NCBI RefSeq assembly: GCF_026130545.1 | Contig: NZ_JAMOIM010000026.1 | Location: forward strand, 1 to 64,000 | Length of the DNA: 64,000 nt | DNA from: Lichenifustis flavocetrariae | GTDB taxonomy: Bacteria > Pseudomonadota > Alphaproteobacteria > Rhizobiales > Beijerinckiaceae | Direction: 5' to 3' | Shown: positions 18,792 through 27,561 of the stretch, piece by piece | How positions within the stretch are numbered: the stretch's first letter is position 1 | Layout: each line of letters starts with the position of its first letter | Position numbers and translations under genes: made by a program | The notes under the pieces: model-generated | Database searches by the model: none | The model's input: the letters and a program-made list of their open reading frames with translations, nothing else | What the model was told of the DNA's origin: nothing

Positions 18792-18958
18792 AGAGAACTG
18801 TACCTTCCGAGGAAAAAGCCGCGCCAGGGTGAGAAGCCGATCAAGATTGTAAATGTCCTTCTTCGAGCAGGAGAGAGTCCGTCTACGACAGAGACTTCAC
18901 ATGATCGAGAATTGTGGCGGGACCGCGAAGCCCGGTTGTGGTGTCGAAGAGGCTGCAC

Positions 18959-20074
18959 TTACTCGGCAGCTTGGGAAGCCGGCGCCGTCTGTCGTGCATT
19001 CTCGCTCGAAAGATACGTCTGACGCAAGGCTGCACCCGCTTCGTCATACACGAAGGGCAAGAAAGCATAGCGGCGCCCCGAGGTTACCTGCGACACCATA
19101 TGAAGGGCAGCGCAAGGGAACACCACGGCCCAACCGGGCGGCGCTTTGATCCCCCGCGGATTATATTCCGGGAAGCTGACCGCGCCCCCTTCAAAATCGC
19201 CGTTGAGGTTGATTGACACCGCGAAGCGTCGATGCTGGGTGATGCCCGAATTGTTGTCGCGATGCGGTCGGAAATGTCCACCGTCCTCGGCGGCATAACA
19301 GCCCACGATATAGCGTTCCATACGCGTGATCTTCATAAAGAAGAGCCGCTCGATATCAGGCAGCACACGGCGCGCGATCAGACCCTGAATGCGGCCGATC
19401 AGACCGGCGTCCTCGACCGTGTAATCCTTGCGGCTTTTGAAACTGCGATCGAACACGCCGGTGTTGTTGCGCATCACGCCCGACTCGTCGCCACCCTGCG
19501 CGTTGTAGAGTCCGATGAGATGGCGGCAAAGATCCTGATCGAAGACGTTGGGGATCACAAGGACGGGAGCCGGGATCTCGAAGCCTGCGAAGCGAGCCGG
19601 ATGGGGCTGCCGATCGAGCAGGTCGAACACCTGTTCCTGGTCGCTCCCATCCGGTGCGAAGGGGATCGCTGCCATGACACGCAGCGAAGGATCGACCACA
19701 AGCCAGAACTGCCTGAATGTGCTTTCATCTTCGGTTTCCCGAGGAGCAGCGCCGAGTAGCCGGCTCACGGAGCGGTCGAAATCCCACATGACCCGGATGC
19801 CCGGGAGGACGTCGCTCATACGCTTCGATCGCTCATCCTCGGGGTCGGTGCTGATGGCGAAGAGGCTCATGCGGGCATCGTCGAACCGATCGCGATGGGC
19901 CATGACGGCCTTCAAAGCAGCTCGTCCCCGCGGGTCTGCGCAGGATCCGTAGAAGCAAAATACCAGGAAGCGCCCCGCCATTGCGTCGGGATGGAATTGG
20001 ATCCCCTGGCAGAGCTGGGTAAAGCGCGGCAGAGGATCCCCGGCGGTGAGATGAACGAAGGAGAGTTCTGGCAT
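18959..20074 (-). CDS. peroxiredoxin-like / prolyl-4-hydroxylase-type 2OG-Fe(II) oxygenase fusion
   Basis: About 371 residues from an ATG at 20074. A longer open frame upstream would overlap the preceding gene and is rejected. The N-terminal 160 residues resemble an AhpC/TSA thioredoxin fold (RFLVFCFYGSCADPRGR, then LFAISTDPEDE). The C-terminal 190 residues are a P4Hc-type dioxygenase: HFRPHRDNN supplies the first His and Asp iron ligands, CAALHMVSQV the distal His, and TSGRRYAFLPF the Arg that binds 2-oxoglutarate. The likely reaction is hydroxylation of a protein or glycan, with the thioredoxin-like part of unknown role. It sits between the type I secretion ATPase and glycosyltransferase genes, all on one strand. 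Confidence 0.8.
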   Translation of the reverse strand: MPELSFVHLTAGDPLPRFTQLCQGIQFHPDAMAGRFLVFCFYGSCADPRGRAALKAVMAHRDRFDDARMSLFAISTDPEDERSKRMSDVLPGIRVMWDFDRSVSRLLGAAPRETEDESTFRQFWLVVDPSLRVMAAIPFAPDGSDQEQVFDLLDRQPHPARFAGFEIPAPVLVIPNVFDQDLCRHLIGLYNAQGGDESGVMRNNTGVFDRSFKSRKDYTVEDAGLIGRIQGLIARRVLPDIERLFFMKITRMERYIVGCYAAEDGGHFRPHRDNNSGITQHRRFAVSINLNGDFEGGAVSFPEYNPRGIKAPPGWAVVFPCAALHMVSQVTSGRRYAFLPFVYDEAGAALRQTYLSSENARQTAPASQAAE

Positions 20075-20181
20075 CTGCGGACCGTGGTCGAAGGAACGCT
20101 TGGCCTTTAGGGCACCAAGGCCGCCGAAGCAATCCCGACCGAGACTCGGAGTCGGTTCAGCTTTGCGGCTGGTTCGGCAGG

Positions 20182-20946
20182 TCAGCGCGGCAGTCGAAGC
20201 CAGGGATGACGGGCCGTCATCTTGATGGGAATTTGCGAAAGCAGTTTGGAGGTGTGTTCGAGCGTCATGGAAGAGCCGTGAACACGATAGCGGCACAGCA
20301 CCTCCGGCACGAAAAGTCCGGTCATCCCTGCTTCCGCGAACTTGCACCAGAAGTCATAGTCCTCCCAACCGCCCTCGATGTGGTCATAGCCGCCAACCTG
20401 CTCCCATGAGCGGCGCCGCACGAGCGACATCGCGTCGATGTAGGGGCCAAGCGCCAACCGGCGGCGGCTCCAGACATCGGCGGTTCCCAGCCCCTGCCTG
20501 TCGCCGAAAATCTCGATCTGCGAATAGGCGGCATCATACGGCTCGTCCGTGACCATCGCGAACAGCCGTGCCACGGCATCGGAATAAACCACGTTGTCGG
20601 CATCAAGCACGAACACGTAATCGGTTCGCGCCAGCGCAAATGCCGTGTTCCGGGCCGCTGCCAAACCGCGGTTGTGGACATGCTTCAGCAGCAGGGAGTG
20701 CTCAAAACGATCCGCATGGCGCTCCATCCAGGCGCGCGCCGCCCCGGTCGAGTCATCGAGCCGCGAATCGTCGTCAACGACGATCAACTCAAGGCGCGGA
20801 TGCGACTGCGCCGAAACCGAATCGAGGCAGGCTTCGAGGAAGCGCTGGTAATTGAACAGGCTGATCGCCACCGTGACGGCTTGCGGATGCACGGGCGCAC
20901 GCGACGGCTGCTCCCAAAGCGTGTCGTAGCGGGAGAATGCCGGCAT
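20182..20946 (-). CDS. GT2 family glycosyltransferase
   Basis: A 254-residue GT-A transferase with VAISLFNYQRFLEACLDSV at the N-terminus, LIVVDDDS, NRGLAAARNTAFALA and the metal-binding FVLDADNVVY. A later GGWEDYDFWCKFAEAG gives the acceptor-side acidic motif. The start is the ATG whose A is the last base of the upstream stop (TGATG). A GTG three bases earlier (GTGA overlap) is equally usable. The open frame extends 88 codons further upstream inside the previous gene and is not used. Translational coupling to the CgeB-like gene is likely. Confidence 0.85.
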   Translation of the reverse strand: MPAFSRYDTLWEQPSRAPVHPQAVTVAISLFNYQRFLEACLDSVSAQSHPRLELIVVDDDSRLDDSTGAARAWMERHADRFEHSLLLKHVHNRGLAAARNTAFALARTDYVFVLDADNVVYSDAVARLFAMVTDEPYDAAYSQIEIFGDRQGLGTADVWSRRRLALGPYIDAMSLVRRRSWEQVGGYDHIEGGWEDYDFWCKFAEAGMTGLFVPEVLCRYRVHGSSMTLEHTSKLLSQIPIKMTARHPWLRLPR

Positions 20947-22244
20947 CACGGTGTGGCCCACAAGGCGGCCGCTCTTGAGGGCCAGGGCGCCGCCGCCTGA
21001 AAGTCCGCAAGGAGGCCCTGGCTCGCCGCCTGGGCGGCATCGGCGGCGGCGCGCCCGTCCGGATCTTCCAAGAGCCAGCGGATGACGTCTGGAAGATGCC
21101 GGGAATCGTCTTGGAACAGGTGAACGCCCGCTTTGAACTCGCCATGCGGGGGACAAGTATCGGTCACCACCACGGCGCCCCCCGCCATGGCCTGGAATGT
21201 CATCTGCCAATCCAGGCTGTCGAATTCGTCCTCTGCGACGTGAAGGGCAATCTTGCTACGGGCCGCGAGGTGGCCCGCAAATCGATAGTGGGCGCGCGTG
21301 AGGATGAGTTGATCGATCAGCTCGGCGGCGGCCAACTGAAGTTGGAAGAAGGTCTTGTAATTCCTCAATTCTGGTGTGATCCGCGCCAAGAATGCACTTC
21401 GGGTCGGTGTATGGCGTCCGACAAAGGAGACATCGATTGGACGTGAATCGGTCGCGACGAGTTCGGGCCGACGCGCTTCTGCCGGCAAGGCACGCACGAG
21501 CGGGTGATCTGCGTCCCGGTCTTCGAGCCAACGATCCCGCGGCGGCATCCGGGGCCGGATCTGCAGGGCCGGAATGCCGGCTTGTGCGATGATGTCGGCG
21601 ATCTGCGGCGAGAGATCCAGTACGCCGCGGCTGGCGAGCAGATACGGCAGTGCCGCCGCAAATGCATCGGAGGCCAGAGATGCCGTGTTGAGCATCAGCG
21701 CCGAACGAGGCAAGGCGGTCTTACGCCAGGCCGGTCCGAAGCCGAGCCGGAAGAAGTCATGTGGAGCGACAACGATCGCAGCTCCAAGTTCGGATCCCGG
21801 TATTGTGCGTTCGGTTTCGATTGTCGCCGTGGCACCCTGATGCGTCAGGTCTTGGACGAGGCATTTGGCGAGATCGCCGATCGCCGGTTCACTCCAGGAA
21901 CTGACGAACACCGAAACGGATTGCGGAAGGTCTGCCGCAGGCTGTTCTGCGCCGGCGGATGCTGGAGATTGCGATGTCCGCGCGATCGCTTCTCCCCAGG
22001 AACGGGCAAGCTGATCACGCCGGAAAATCTGCCGCCTCTCGGCACACCCGTACAGAAGGGCATGCTCGGCCAAATTCATCCCGGCTTGCGCGACATCCGC
22101 GTTCAATGCGGCATAGTCGGACGCTGAAAACACCGGGAGCCGAACCAGCCGGGAGACCGCCTGGTCGAGCAGCGCCTTCATGGTCTCACCGTCCGCTTCG
22201 GCCGGAGAGGCCGATGCGGCAATCGATTCCGCAAGCGCCTGCAT
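20946..22244 (-). CDS. CgeB-like GT-B glycosyltransferase
   Basis: A 432-residue protein. The N-terminal 110 residues are helical and Ala-rich. The middle has a Rossmann-like domain (DVSFVGRHTPTRSAFLARI). The C-terminal domain contains FQAMAGGAVVVTDTCPPHGE, which resembles the donor-binding region of CgeB/YkvP-type GT-B enzymes (Glyco_trans_1_2 family). The start is the ATG overlapping the previous stop by one base (TGATG). An open frame of 21 further codons upstream lies inside the neighbour. Substrates are unknown. It sits in a tight three-gene set: coiled-coil protein, this enzyme, GT2. Confidence 0.7.
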   Translation of the reverse strand: MQALAESIAASASPAEADGETMKALLDQAVSRLVRLPVFSASDYAALNADVAQAGMNLAEHALLYGCAERRQIFRRDQLARSWGEAIARTSQSPASAGAEQPAADLPQSVSVFVSSWSEPAIGDLAKCLVQDLTHQGATATIETERTIPGSELGAAIVVAPHDFFRLGFGPAWRKTALPRSALMLNTASLASDAFAAALPYLLASRGVLDLSPQIADIIAQAGIPALQIRPRMPPRDRWLEDRDADHPLVRALPAEARRPELVATDSRPIDVSFVGRHTPTRSAFLARITPELRNYKTFFQLQLAAAELIDQLILTRAHYRFAGHLAARSKIALHVAEDEFDSLDWQMTFQAMAGGAVVVTDTCPPHGEFKAGVHLFQDDSRHLPDVIRWLLEDPDGRAAADAAQAASQGLLADFQAAAPWPSRAAALWATP

Positions 22245-23104
22245 CACTTTCGGCTCAGCCAGCGAAGCACGCGGCCCACGCCCCTGAGCGGGCGGGCCGC
22301 CCGCCAACTCGTCGACGACAGGAGTTCGTGGATGCGTCTATGGGCTGCGGCAGTCTCGGCGTGGATCACGTGCAGCTCCGACGTCAGGGCTGCAATCTGC
22401 TGCCTCAAGGCCGCCTCATCGACCAAGCGGGCGGAAAGTTCTTGCCGCACGGAGTCGAGGCCACTTGCATGATTGGATGCTAAAACAGCCTGCTCATGCG
22501 CGCGCCGTCGCGCCTCTTCATCGGCCCTGGCTTGATAGTGCTCCGCCTGATGCTGCATCGCCTTCGCGTTTTTGACGGCAATGTCCTGCAACTCCTGGAA
22601 ATAGCGTTGCGAGAGCTCGTGCGCCTGCGCTTCGAGCCGTTCCTGATGCGCAACCTGCAGCTCCGTCATCGCGGCGCGATGCGCGGACGCCCATTCCTCG
22701 CGTAACCCGATCAAGGTTAGGGCGGACGCGGGGCTGGATGGTTCCGCCTGGAACACCTCGGCATCCCTCACCCGGTCGAGACCCAATGCCGCCAGCTTTT
22801 CCTCTTCGAGGCGCCGACAGGCCGAGAGAGCCGCCGCAAGCTCATCATCGACCTGGTCTCGCTGCAACCGAAGTCGCCGTTCAGCGCTCTCGCCAGCGAG
22901 GCGGGCTTGTTCGAGGGCCTCCTCCAGACGGGTGATCGATGCGGCGAGGTCTTCGGTCACCGGCTCGCTCGCGATGCTTTGCTCCGGGACGGACGCCGGA
23001 GACGCATCCAACGGATCATGTGTCGACGTTCGCACATCCCCGGGTTGTCGGAGATCTCCATCGACCTGAGGCGACGAAACTGAGTTGCGGTTGGGTGCGT
23101 TCAC
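22244..23104 (-). CDS. coiled-coil protein with TSWR-type C-terminal tail
   Basis: A 286-residue hydrophilic protein. After about 60 low-complexity residues, heptad-rich sequence runs from about residue 55 to 260 (many Leu, Ala, Glu, Gln and Arg), indicating a long coiled coil. It ends with LLSSTSWRAARPLRGVGRVL and a basic tail. Similar tails terminate coiled-coil domains of glycosyltransferases and related proteins in polysaccharide loci. Here the coiled coil is a free-standing protein coupled to the CgeB-like transferase by a TGATG overlap. A scaffold or membrane-docking role for the enzymes is a reasonable inference. No enzyme domain is visible. Confidence 0.65.
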   Translation of the reverse strand: MNAPNRNSVSSPQVDGDLRQPGDVRTSTHDPLDASPASVPEQSIASEPVTEDLAASITRLEEALEQARLAGESAERRLRLQRDQVDDELAAALSACRRLEEEKLAALGLDRVRDAEVFQAEPSSPASALTLIGLREEWASAHRAAMTELQVAHQERLEAQAHELSQRYFQELQDIAVKNAKAMQHQAEHYQARADEEARRRAHEQAVLASNHASGLDSVRQELSARLVDEAALRQQIAALTSELHVIHAETAAAHRRIHELLSSTSWRAARPLRGVGRVLRWLSRK

Positions 23105-23287
23105 CCGACTTCCATAGAACAGAAGGCCGGGAACCGTCTAGGGTTGGGGTATCCTCCCAGGGCGGACCGGGTACGTCCTCGAACGACGATCGTTGCGACG
23201 CACAGGCATGCACCGTACGGGTCCACCTTCCGGGATGGATCGAAGTCGGAGCGACTTCCTCATGAAGGCTTGAACCTGGAGAGGGCC

Positions 23288-24937
23288 TTACGGCACCACC
23301 CGCAGGACGCCGATCTTGGCGAGTAGGAGGACAGCCCGAAGAACGCTGGCCGGCGTATGATTGGGTAGGCTTACGCGCAATTTGACTAGCGTTGCCGTGC
23401 CCTCGTGAGCCAACTGCGAGAAAAGGTCGTGAACCAACCGATCGCTTGGAAGCAGCGATTGCGCGAAAGCGACGGACTTCAGGTCGCGACGCATCATGGC
23501 GTCCCGTGGTCCGAGTTGACCGATCAGGGAAATCTGGCTCTCGTCTCGCAGTACTGCGGTGGGGTATGTGCGAAACAGCGTGAAGGGGTCGGGACGTTCA
23601 GGTCGTCGCGCGCGAATGCGCTCGCCCGGTGTCGCGACATCAGCCCTGCGCCGTTCAGCGAGTTCGTCCCAAAGCGCGACGTAGCGACGGAACACCAGTG
23701 ACCAATCATAGGTGGTTTTCGCCCGTCTACGACCAGCTTCCCCCATCTGGCGACGCAGATCCGGCGATTCGATGAGTTTCGCATAGGCGTCCGTCGCCGC
23801 TTCCACATCGACAGCCGTCAGGAGGCAAGCCGAGCCCACGTAGCGATCATAGTCGATCGAGTCGGCTTCATACTGATCCGCGATGTCCTCACCCGTGCCT
23901 GGAGGCGCCATGAGTGTCGGCACTCGAAAACCATCGATGCCATTGCGAACCGTATCCCTGTAACCGTCCCAGTCGCTGACAACGACCGGGAGTCCCGCGG
24001 CCATGGCTTCGACTGGCGTGAGCCCGAATGTTTCCTGCAGATTGTCGGCCAGGGATGTGAAAATGTCAGCCGCTGACCACGCCCGGTCACGATCGATGTC
24101 GCTGCGCCCGTCCAGCACGTGCAGGCGCACGGAGGGGGCGAGCTGTGCGGCCTCCTCCCGAAACGCAGCCGCAACGGGCTCCGAGGGGAACAGTCCGAAG
24201 AGGATCAGGTGCAAAGGGACGTGTGAACGCGACGCCGCAGCCTCAAGCGCGAGGAACATGGGAGCGGGGTGGGCCTTCACATGGAATGAAAGACGGCCTG
24301 CGAAGAGAACCGCCACATCGCTTTCGGCAAGGCCGAGATGGGCACGGGCCGCGTCCCGCGTGCCTGGCGGGAACGCGAAAGCCTCTGGGTGAACGCCGAG
24401 CGGGATGAGCGGAAACTGCGGCATCGGGATGTGAGCAGCTCCAAACCGCGACCGCAGATACTCGATCTCGGCTTCAAGGCCATGACGCAGGACATCGCGG
24501 GCAGCCGTCGAGGTGCAGATCAGGGCATCCCAGGATTGCAGCGGCGCGCGGACCAGCGCCGGCACGCAATCCATGGCGGCTTTGCTGGAGAGGGTATGGG
24601 TGATGCCGCAGATGCTCCATGATCGAGCCTCGGCGGCACGCTGGCGTCGCCACGCATCGTCGGCCAGACCTGGATCGGGGCGAAACAGCGTTCCAGCCTG
24701 AAGAAGGCGGGCCGGCTGGCCCCAGGAAATGAAACGTATTTCGGGCGGATGAGGATGCAGACGGCGCGCGTCTCGCCCAAATGCCTCGGCTTCCGCGCGT
24801 GTCCGAGCGTAACACCAGATGCGTTCCGGACCGGCCGCCAAGGCGGCCCGCAAAAACCCTTCTCCAGCCGCTTGCCGCCCCATCATGCGGGTACGGGTGT
24901 CGAAGACAGCGGGTGCGTAGGTCAGGGCAAATTGCAT
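23288..24937 (-). CDS. GT4 family glycosyltransferase
   Basis: A 549-residue GT-B enzyme. The donor domain starts near residue 205 with AVLFAGRLSFHVKAHPAPMF. It is followed by TSLADNLQETFGLTPVEAM, which includes the conserved Glu of the E-x7-E region, and by GLPVVVSDWDGYRDTVRNG. The last 120 residues extend beyond the usual domain. It is the first gene downstream of the RTX gene but is separated from it by a strong terminator, so it probably has its own promoter or depends on read-through. The start ATG lacks a clear ribosome binding site. Sugar specificity is unknown. Confidence 0.85.
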   Translation of the reverse strand: MQFALTYAPAVFDTRTRMMGRQAAGEGFLRAALAAGPERIWCYARTRAEAEAFGRDARRLHPHPPEIRFISWGQPARLLQAGTLFRPDPGLADDAWRRQRAAEARSWSICGITHTLSSKAAMDCVPALVRAPLQSWDALICTSTAARDVLRHGLEAEIEYLRSRFGAAHIPMPQFPLIPLGVHPEAFAFPPGTRDAARAHLGLAESDVAVLFAGRLSFHVKAHPAPMFLALEAAASRSHVPLHLILFGLFPSEPVAAAFREEAAQLAPSVRLHVLDGRSDIDRDRAWSAADIFTSLADNLQETFGLTPVEAMAAGLPVVVSDWDGYRDTVRNGIDGFRVPTLMAPPGTGEDIADQYEADSIDYDRYVGSACLLTAVDVEAATDAYAKLIESPDLRRQMGEAGRRRAKTTYDWSLVFRRYVALWDELAERRRADVATPGERIRARRPERPDPFTLFRTYPTAVLRDESQISLIGQLGPRDAMMRRDLKSVAFAQSLLPSDRLVHDLFSQLAHEGTATLVKLRVSLPNHTPASVLRAVLLLAKIGVLRVVP

Positions 24938-24964
24938 GGGCTCGAAGCGGACCGCGTCTCAAAC

Positions 24965-24993
24965 GCAAAAAAGGGGAGCAGCAAGCTGCCCCC
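24965..24993 (-). terminator. intrinsic terminator of the RTX gene
   Basis: On the minus strand, about 26 nt past the RTX stop, GGGGGGCAGC pairs with GCTGCTCCCC (one G-T pair) around a tiny loop. It is followed by a run of six to seven T. This is the clearest factor-independent terminator in the window and fits a highly expressed surface protein gene. Confidence 0.85.
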
Positions 24994-25018
24994 CTCCTAA
25001 TTTTAAATCAAATCAGCC

Positions 25019-26569
25019 TTATGCGAAGTTCGACGTTCCGGTCAGGACCGAAGAACCAACGTTGACGAGCGCGTCGGTTGTCGCACCGTTGGTGAGATTG
25101 AAACCAGCGGTTCCGTCCAAGTTCACCGCAACGTAGTTGGTCCCACCATATGTGAACTCCACTGCGTTCACAGCGGTCGTTGCACCCAGCGCGGTGCCGG
25201 CAGTGGTGACCGCCGAGTTCGCTGCAAGGGCTAGCGTAGCTTGGCCCGAGACCGTCGCATTGGCGCGATAATCCGTGAACGAAGCCACCGTGGCTCCAAG
25301 GACCAGCTTGTCGGCATCGGTTGCGCTGAAGTCGGTGATCGAGTCGACACCGGTCACATTGGTACCGTCCGCCGTATAGGTCTGGCCAGCAACAGACGCG
25401 AAGGTATCGGCACCCGTGCCACCGGACATCGTATCGATACCCGCGCCACCAGTAATCGAGTCGTTGCCAGCGCCGCCGAAGATCAGGTCATTGCCAGCGC
25501 CGCCACCGATTGTGTCAGCACCGTCGTTGTTGCCACCACCTGTCGTCGAGTCCGAACCACCATAGATCGTGTCGTTGGCGCTACCACCGGTCAGCGAATC
25601 TGCGCCGTCATTTCCATACAGCAGTTGGGCGGTCGTTCCGCCTGCCGCAGTGGTGATCACGTCGTTGTCAGCCCCGCCATAAACGGTATCCAGCGCCGTA
25701 TTTGCAATGGAGATGGTGTCGGCACCCTGGTTACCCAGGATCAGGTCGTTGCCGGTCGATGTGACCGAGTCATTGCCGAAGCCGCCGACCAGCGAGTTAG
25801 CGCCCGTACTACCGATGATCGTGTCGTTACCGCCGTTGCCGAGGATAAGATCAGCTCCCGAGCCGCCGGTCAGCGAATCAGCGCCGTCGGTCGAATCGTC
25901 ACCGCCAACGATCGTGTTGCTGCCGCTGCCGCTCAGCGTAATCGTGTCTGCACCTGCGCCGCCGTACGCGAGGTTGGCGCCCGAACCGCTTAGGTTCACC
26001 ACATCGTTGCCAATGCCGCCATAGACGGTGTTCGCCCCGGTACCCGTCCCGGTGATGCTGTCGTTGCCCTGGTTGCCGAGCACGAGGTCAGAAGCGTTCG
26101 AAGCGCCCAGAGCAACCGTGTCGTTACCGAAACCGCCAACAACAGACGAGACGCCCGTGCCAACCGTAATGGAGTCGTCGCCACCGTTGCCCAGAACCAA
26201 ATCTGTGCCGGTATCGATCGCCAGGTTAATCGTGTCGTTGCCGTCGAGCGAGTCGTCACCACCGACGATCGTGTTGGCTCCCGAACTACCCTGCGACGTG
26301 ATGCTATCTGCGCCGGCATTGCCATAAATCAGCGATGCACCGGCGTCGCCCGCTACACCGAAGCTGATGATATCGTCGTCAGTGCCGCCGTAGATCAGAT
26401 CACTTCCGCCGGCACCGGTTAGCGTGTCGGCGCCAGTGTTTCCGAGGAGAGTGTCATTGCCGGTGCCGCCGGTGAGGCTGTCACTGCCAGCAGCGCCTGT
26501 AGCGGTGCCGCCGCCCGCGCCGCCCGTGAAAGTGTCGTTGTTCTGCGTGCCGGTAAAAGAAAATGCCAT
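25019..26569 (-). CDS. RTX (hemolysin-type Ca2+-binding) secreted S-layer-like protein
   Basis: A 516-residue protein without an N-terminal signal peptide. From residue 14 to about 390 it is built of degenerate nonapeptide repeats of the GGxGxDxLx type (for example GGTGNDTLLG, GGAGNDLIFGGAGNDSITGG), which bind calcium and form a parallel beta-roll outside the cell. The last 120 residues are repeat-free and end SNFA, as expected for an uncleaved C-terminal type I secretion signal. The protein is very acidic, with one Lys, one Arg, and no Cys, His, Trp or Pro. Many Ser, Thr and Asn residues could be glycosylated. The HlyB/HlyD-type genes 8 kb downstream are the probable exporter. A G-rich ribosome binding site precedes the ATG. 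An adhesin rather than an S-layer monomer is possible. Confidence 0.88.
   Translation of the reverse strand: MAFSFTGTQNNDTFTGGAGGGTATGAAGSDSLTGGTGNDTLLGNTGADTLTGAGGSDLIYGGTDDDIISFGVAGDAGASLIYGNAGADSITSQGSSGANTIVGGDDSLDGNDTINLAIDTGTDLVLGNGGDDSITVGTGVSSVVGGFGNDTVALGASNASDLVLGNQGNDSITGTGTGANTVYGGIGNDVVNLSGSGANLAYGGAGADTITLSGSGSNTIVGGDDSTDGADSLTGGSGADLILGNGGNDTIIGSTGANSLVGGFGNDSVTSTGNDLILGNQGADTISIANTALDTVYGGADNDVITTAAGGTTAQLLYGNDGADSLTGGSANDTIYGGSDSTTGGGNNDGADTIGGGAGNDLIFGGAGNDSITGGAGIDTMSGGTGADTFASVAGQTYTADGTNVTGVDSITDFSATDADKLVLGATVASFTDYRANATVSGQATLALAANSAVTTAGTALGATTAVNAVEFTYGGTNYVAVNLDGTAGFNLTNGATTDALVNVGSSVLTGTSNFA
25661..26275 (-). repeat. two-copy supermodule inside the RTX protein
   Basis: Residues 99-189 and 218-303 are two copies of a larger unit with the same order of motifs: NTIVGGDDS, then LVLGNGG or LILGNGG, then VGGFGND, then LVLGNQG or LILGNQG, then TVYGG. 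The units are about 91 and 86 residues, so the gene grew by duplicating a block of roughly ten RTX nonapeptides. Confidence 0.75.
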
Positions 26570-26682
26570 TTTTTATACCCCCGGGGGATCGCGTTTCTGA
26601 AGGCCCGAAAGCCTGCTCAACCAAAGATCGTATCTCGGCAAAGCCAACAAATCGGTTCTCAAAGTCGGCCTTCGACGGTCCG

Positions 26683-26925
26683 CTACGAGATGAAGAATTT
26701 CGTAGCTGACCGTCTCATTTCCCGCAAGCCGGTTGTGCATGCACGCAGAGCAACCTTCGGCTCGTGGTTTATCGGCAACAGCCCGACCTCTACGGCTAAG
26801 CCGTTGAGTCGAAACGGAGCCGCTTCAAGCTCTGCAAGAATCTTCTGAGCCGCGGCGCATCGAGAAAGCGTCGTTAAGCGATGCTGAATCGGAGCGGGCC
26901 AAGGTGTACTGCGCGGCAGCGTCAT
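26683..26925 (-). CDS. small hypothetical protein coupled to the methyltransferase
   Basis: An 80-residue basic protein with no recognised family. Its ATG overlaps the TGA of the methyltransferase gene by 4 nt (ATGA), a common coupling signal, and it ends about 110 nt before the RTX start codon. The composition is not strongly that of a real protein and no conserved motif is visible, so it may be a chance ORF. Confidence 0.3.
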   Translation of the reverse strand: MTLPRSTPWPAPIQHRLTTLSRCAAAQKILAELEAAPFRLNGLAVEVGLLPINHEPKVALRACTTGLREMRRSATKFFIS

Positions 26926-27521
26926 GTCGGGAAGAGCCGACCGGCCAAGGCGTTTCCGGCCTCCTCACCCGGGTCGGTGCGCATAGCCACGGCCCAGAGG
27001 TCGAAATGCGGTTGCCGGCGATGAATCACGACACGGCCGAAACCGGTCTCCTGAAGCGCGGCGCCAAGAGTCCGCATGGTGAAGCCGCCGCGATGGGCCA
27101 TGAAGTGATTGCCGCGCGCGATCGATTCGCGGTGGCCGTAGAGGATGTCCAATGGGGTGATCGGACCGAGACCAGACTGGTAAAGCGGATCGAGCAGGCG
27201 GCCGTTCGCGACATGGCTCGCAACAGTCTGGAGATCGGGGCAGGTGATCAGTGCGAAGCCGGTCGGGCCGAGCACACGCTGGAATTCGGCGAGTGCGACC
27301 GGCACCTCGTGAGGGAACAGGTGCTCGATGTTGTGCGATGAAAAGACGGCTTCGACCGAGCCGCTCTCGACCGCCCCCATGTCGGTCATGCTTCCCAGAA
27401 CGTCCGGCCGCACCGCGGCGTCGATGTCGAGACGAATCTCGCGCCAAGTCCCATCCTGGAAATAGGCCGGCATTCGCCGGATGTCCTTGGGTCCGCAGCC
27501 CACATGCAGCACAACAGGCAT
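26922..27521 (-). CDS. class I SAM-dependent methyltransferase
   Basis: A 199-residue protein starting at an ATG preceded by GGAAGGGGAGCGAG. The longer open frame upstream runs into the neighbouring gene and is rejected. Motif I is VVLHVGCGPKD, with the acidic residue after strand 2 in IRLDIDA. The segment VFSSHNIEHLFPHEV has the EHL signature of the Methyltransf_11 group, followed by GFALITCPDLQTVA. Such enzymes methylate sugars or sugar nucleotides and are common in LPS, capsule and S-layer glycan clusters. It lies between the RTX gene and two glycosyltransferases on the same strand. The acceptor is unknown. Confidence 0.8.
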   Translation of the reverse strand: MPVVLHVGCGPKDIRRMPAYFQDGTWREIRLDIDAAVRPDVLGSMTDMGAVESGSVEAVFSSHNIEHLFPHEVPVALAEFQRVLGPTGFALITCPDLQTVASHVANGRLLDPLYQSGLGPITPLDILYGHRESIARGNHFMAHRGGFTMRTLGAALQETGFGRVVIHRRQPHFDLWAVAMRTDPGEEAGNALAGRLFPT

Positions 27522-27561
27522 CTCGCTCCCCTTCCCGCTCAGACCGGCTCGATCGCCGAGA

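Noticed and set aside
23105-23287. Short palindrome AACGACGATCGTT in the gap between the coiled-coil and GT4 genes
   Set aside because: A single short palindrome with no T-tract, no repeat elsewhere and no clear promoter context.
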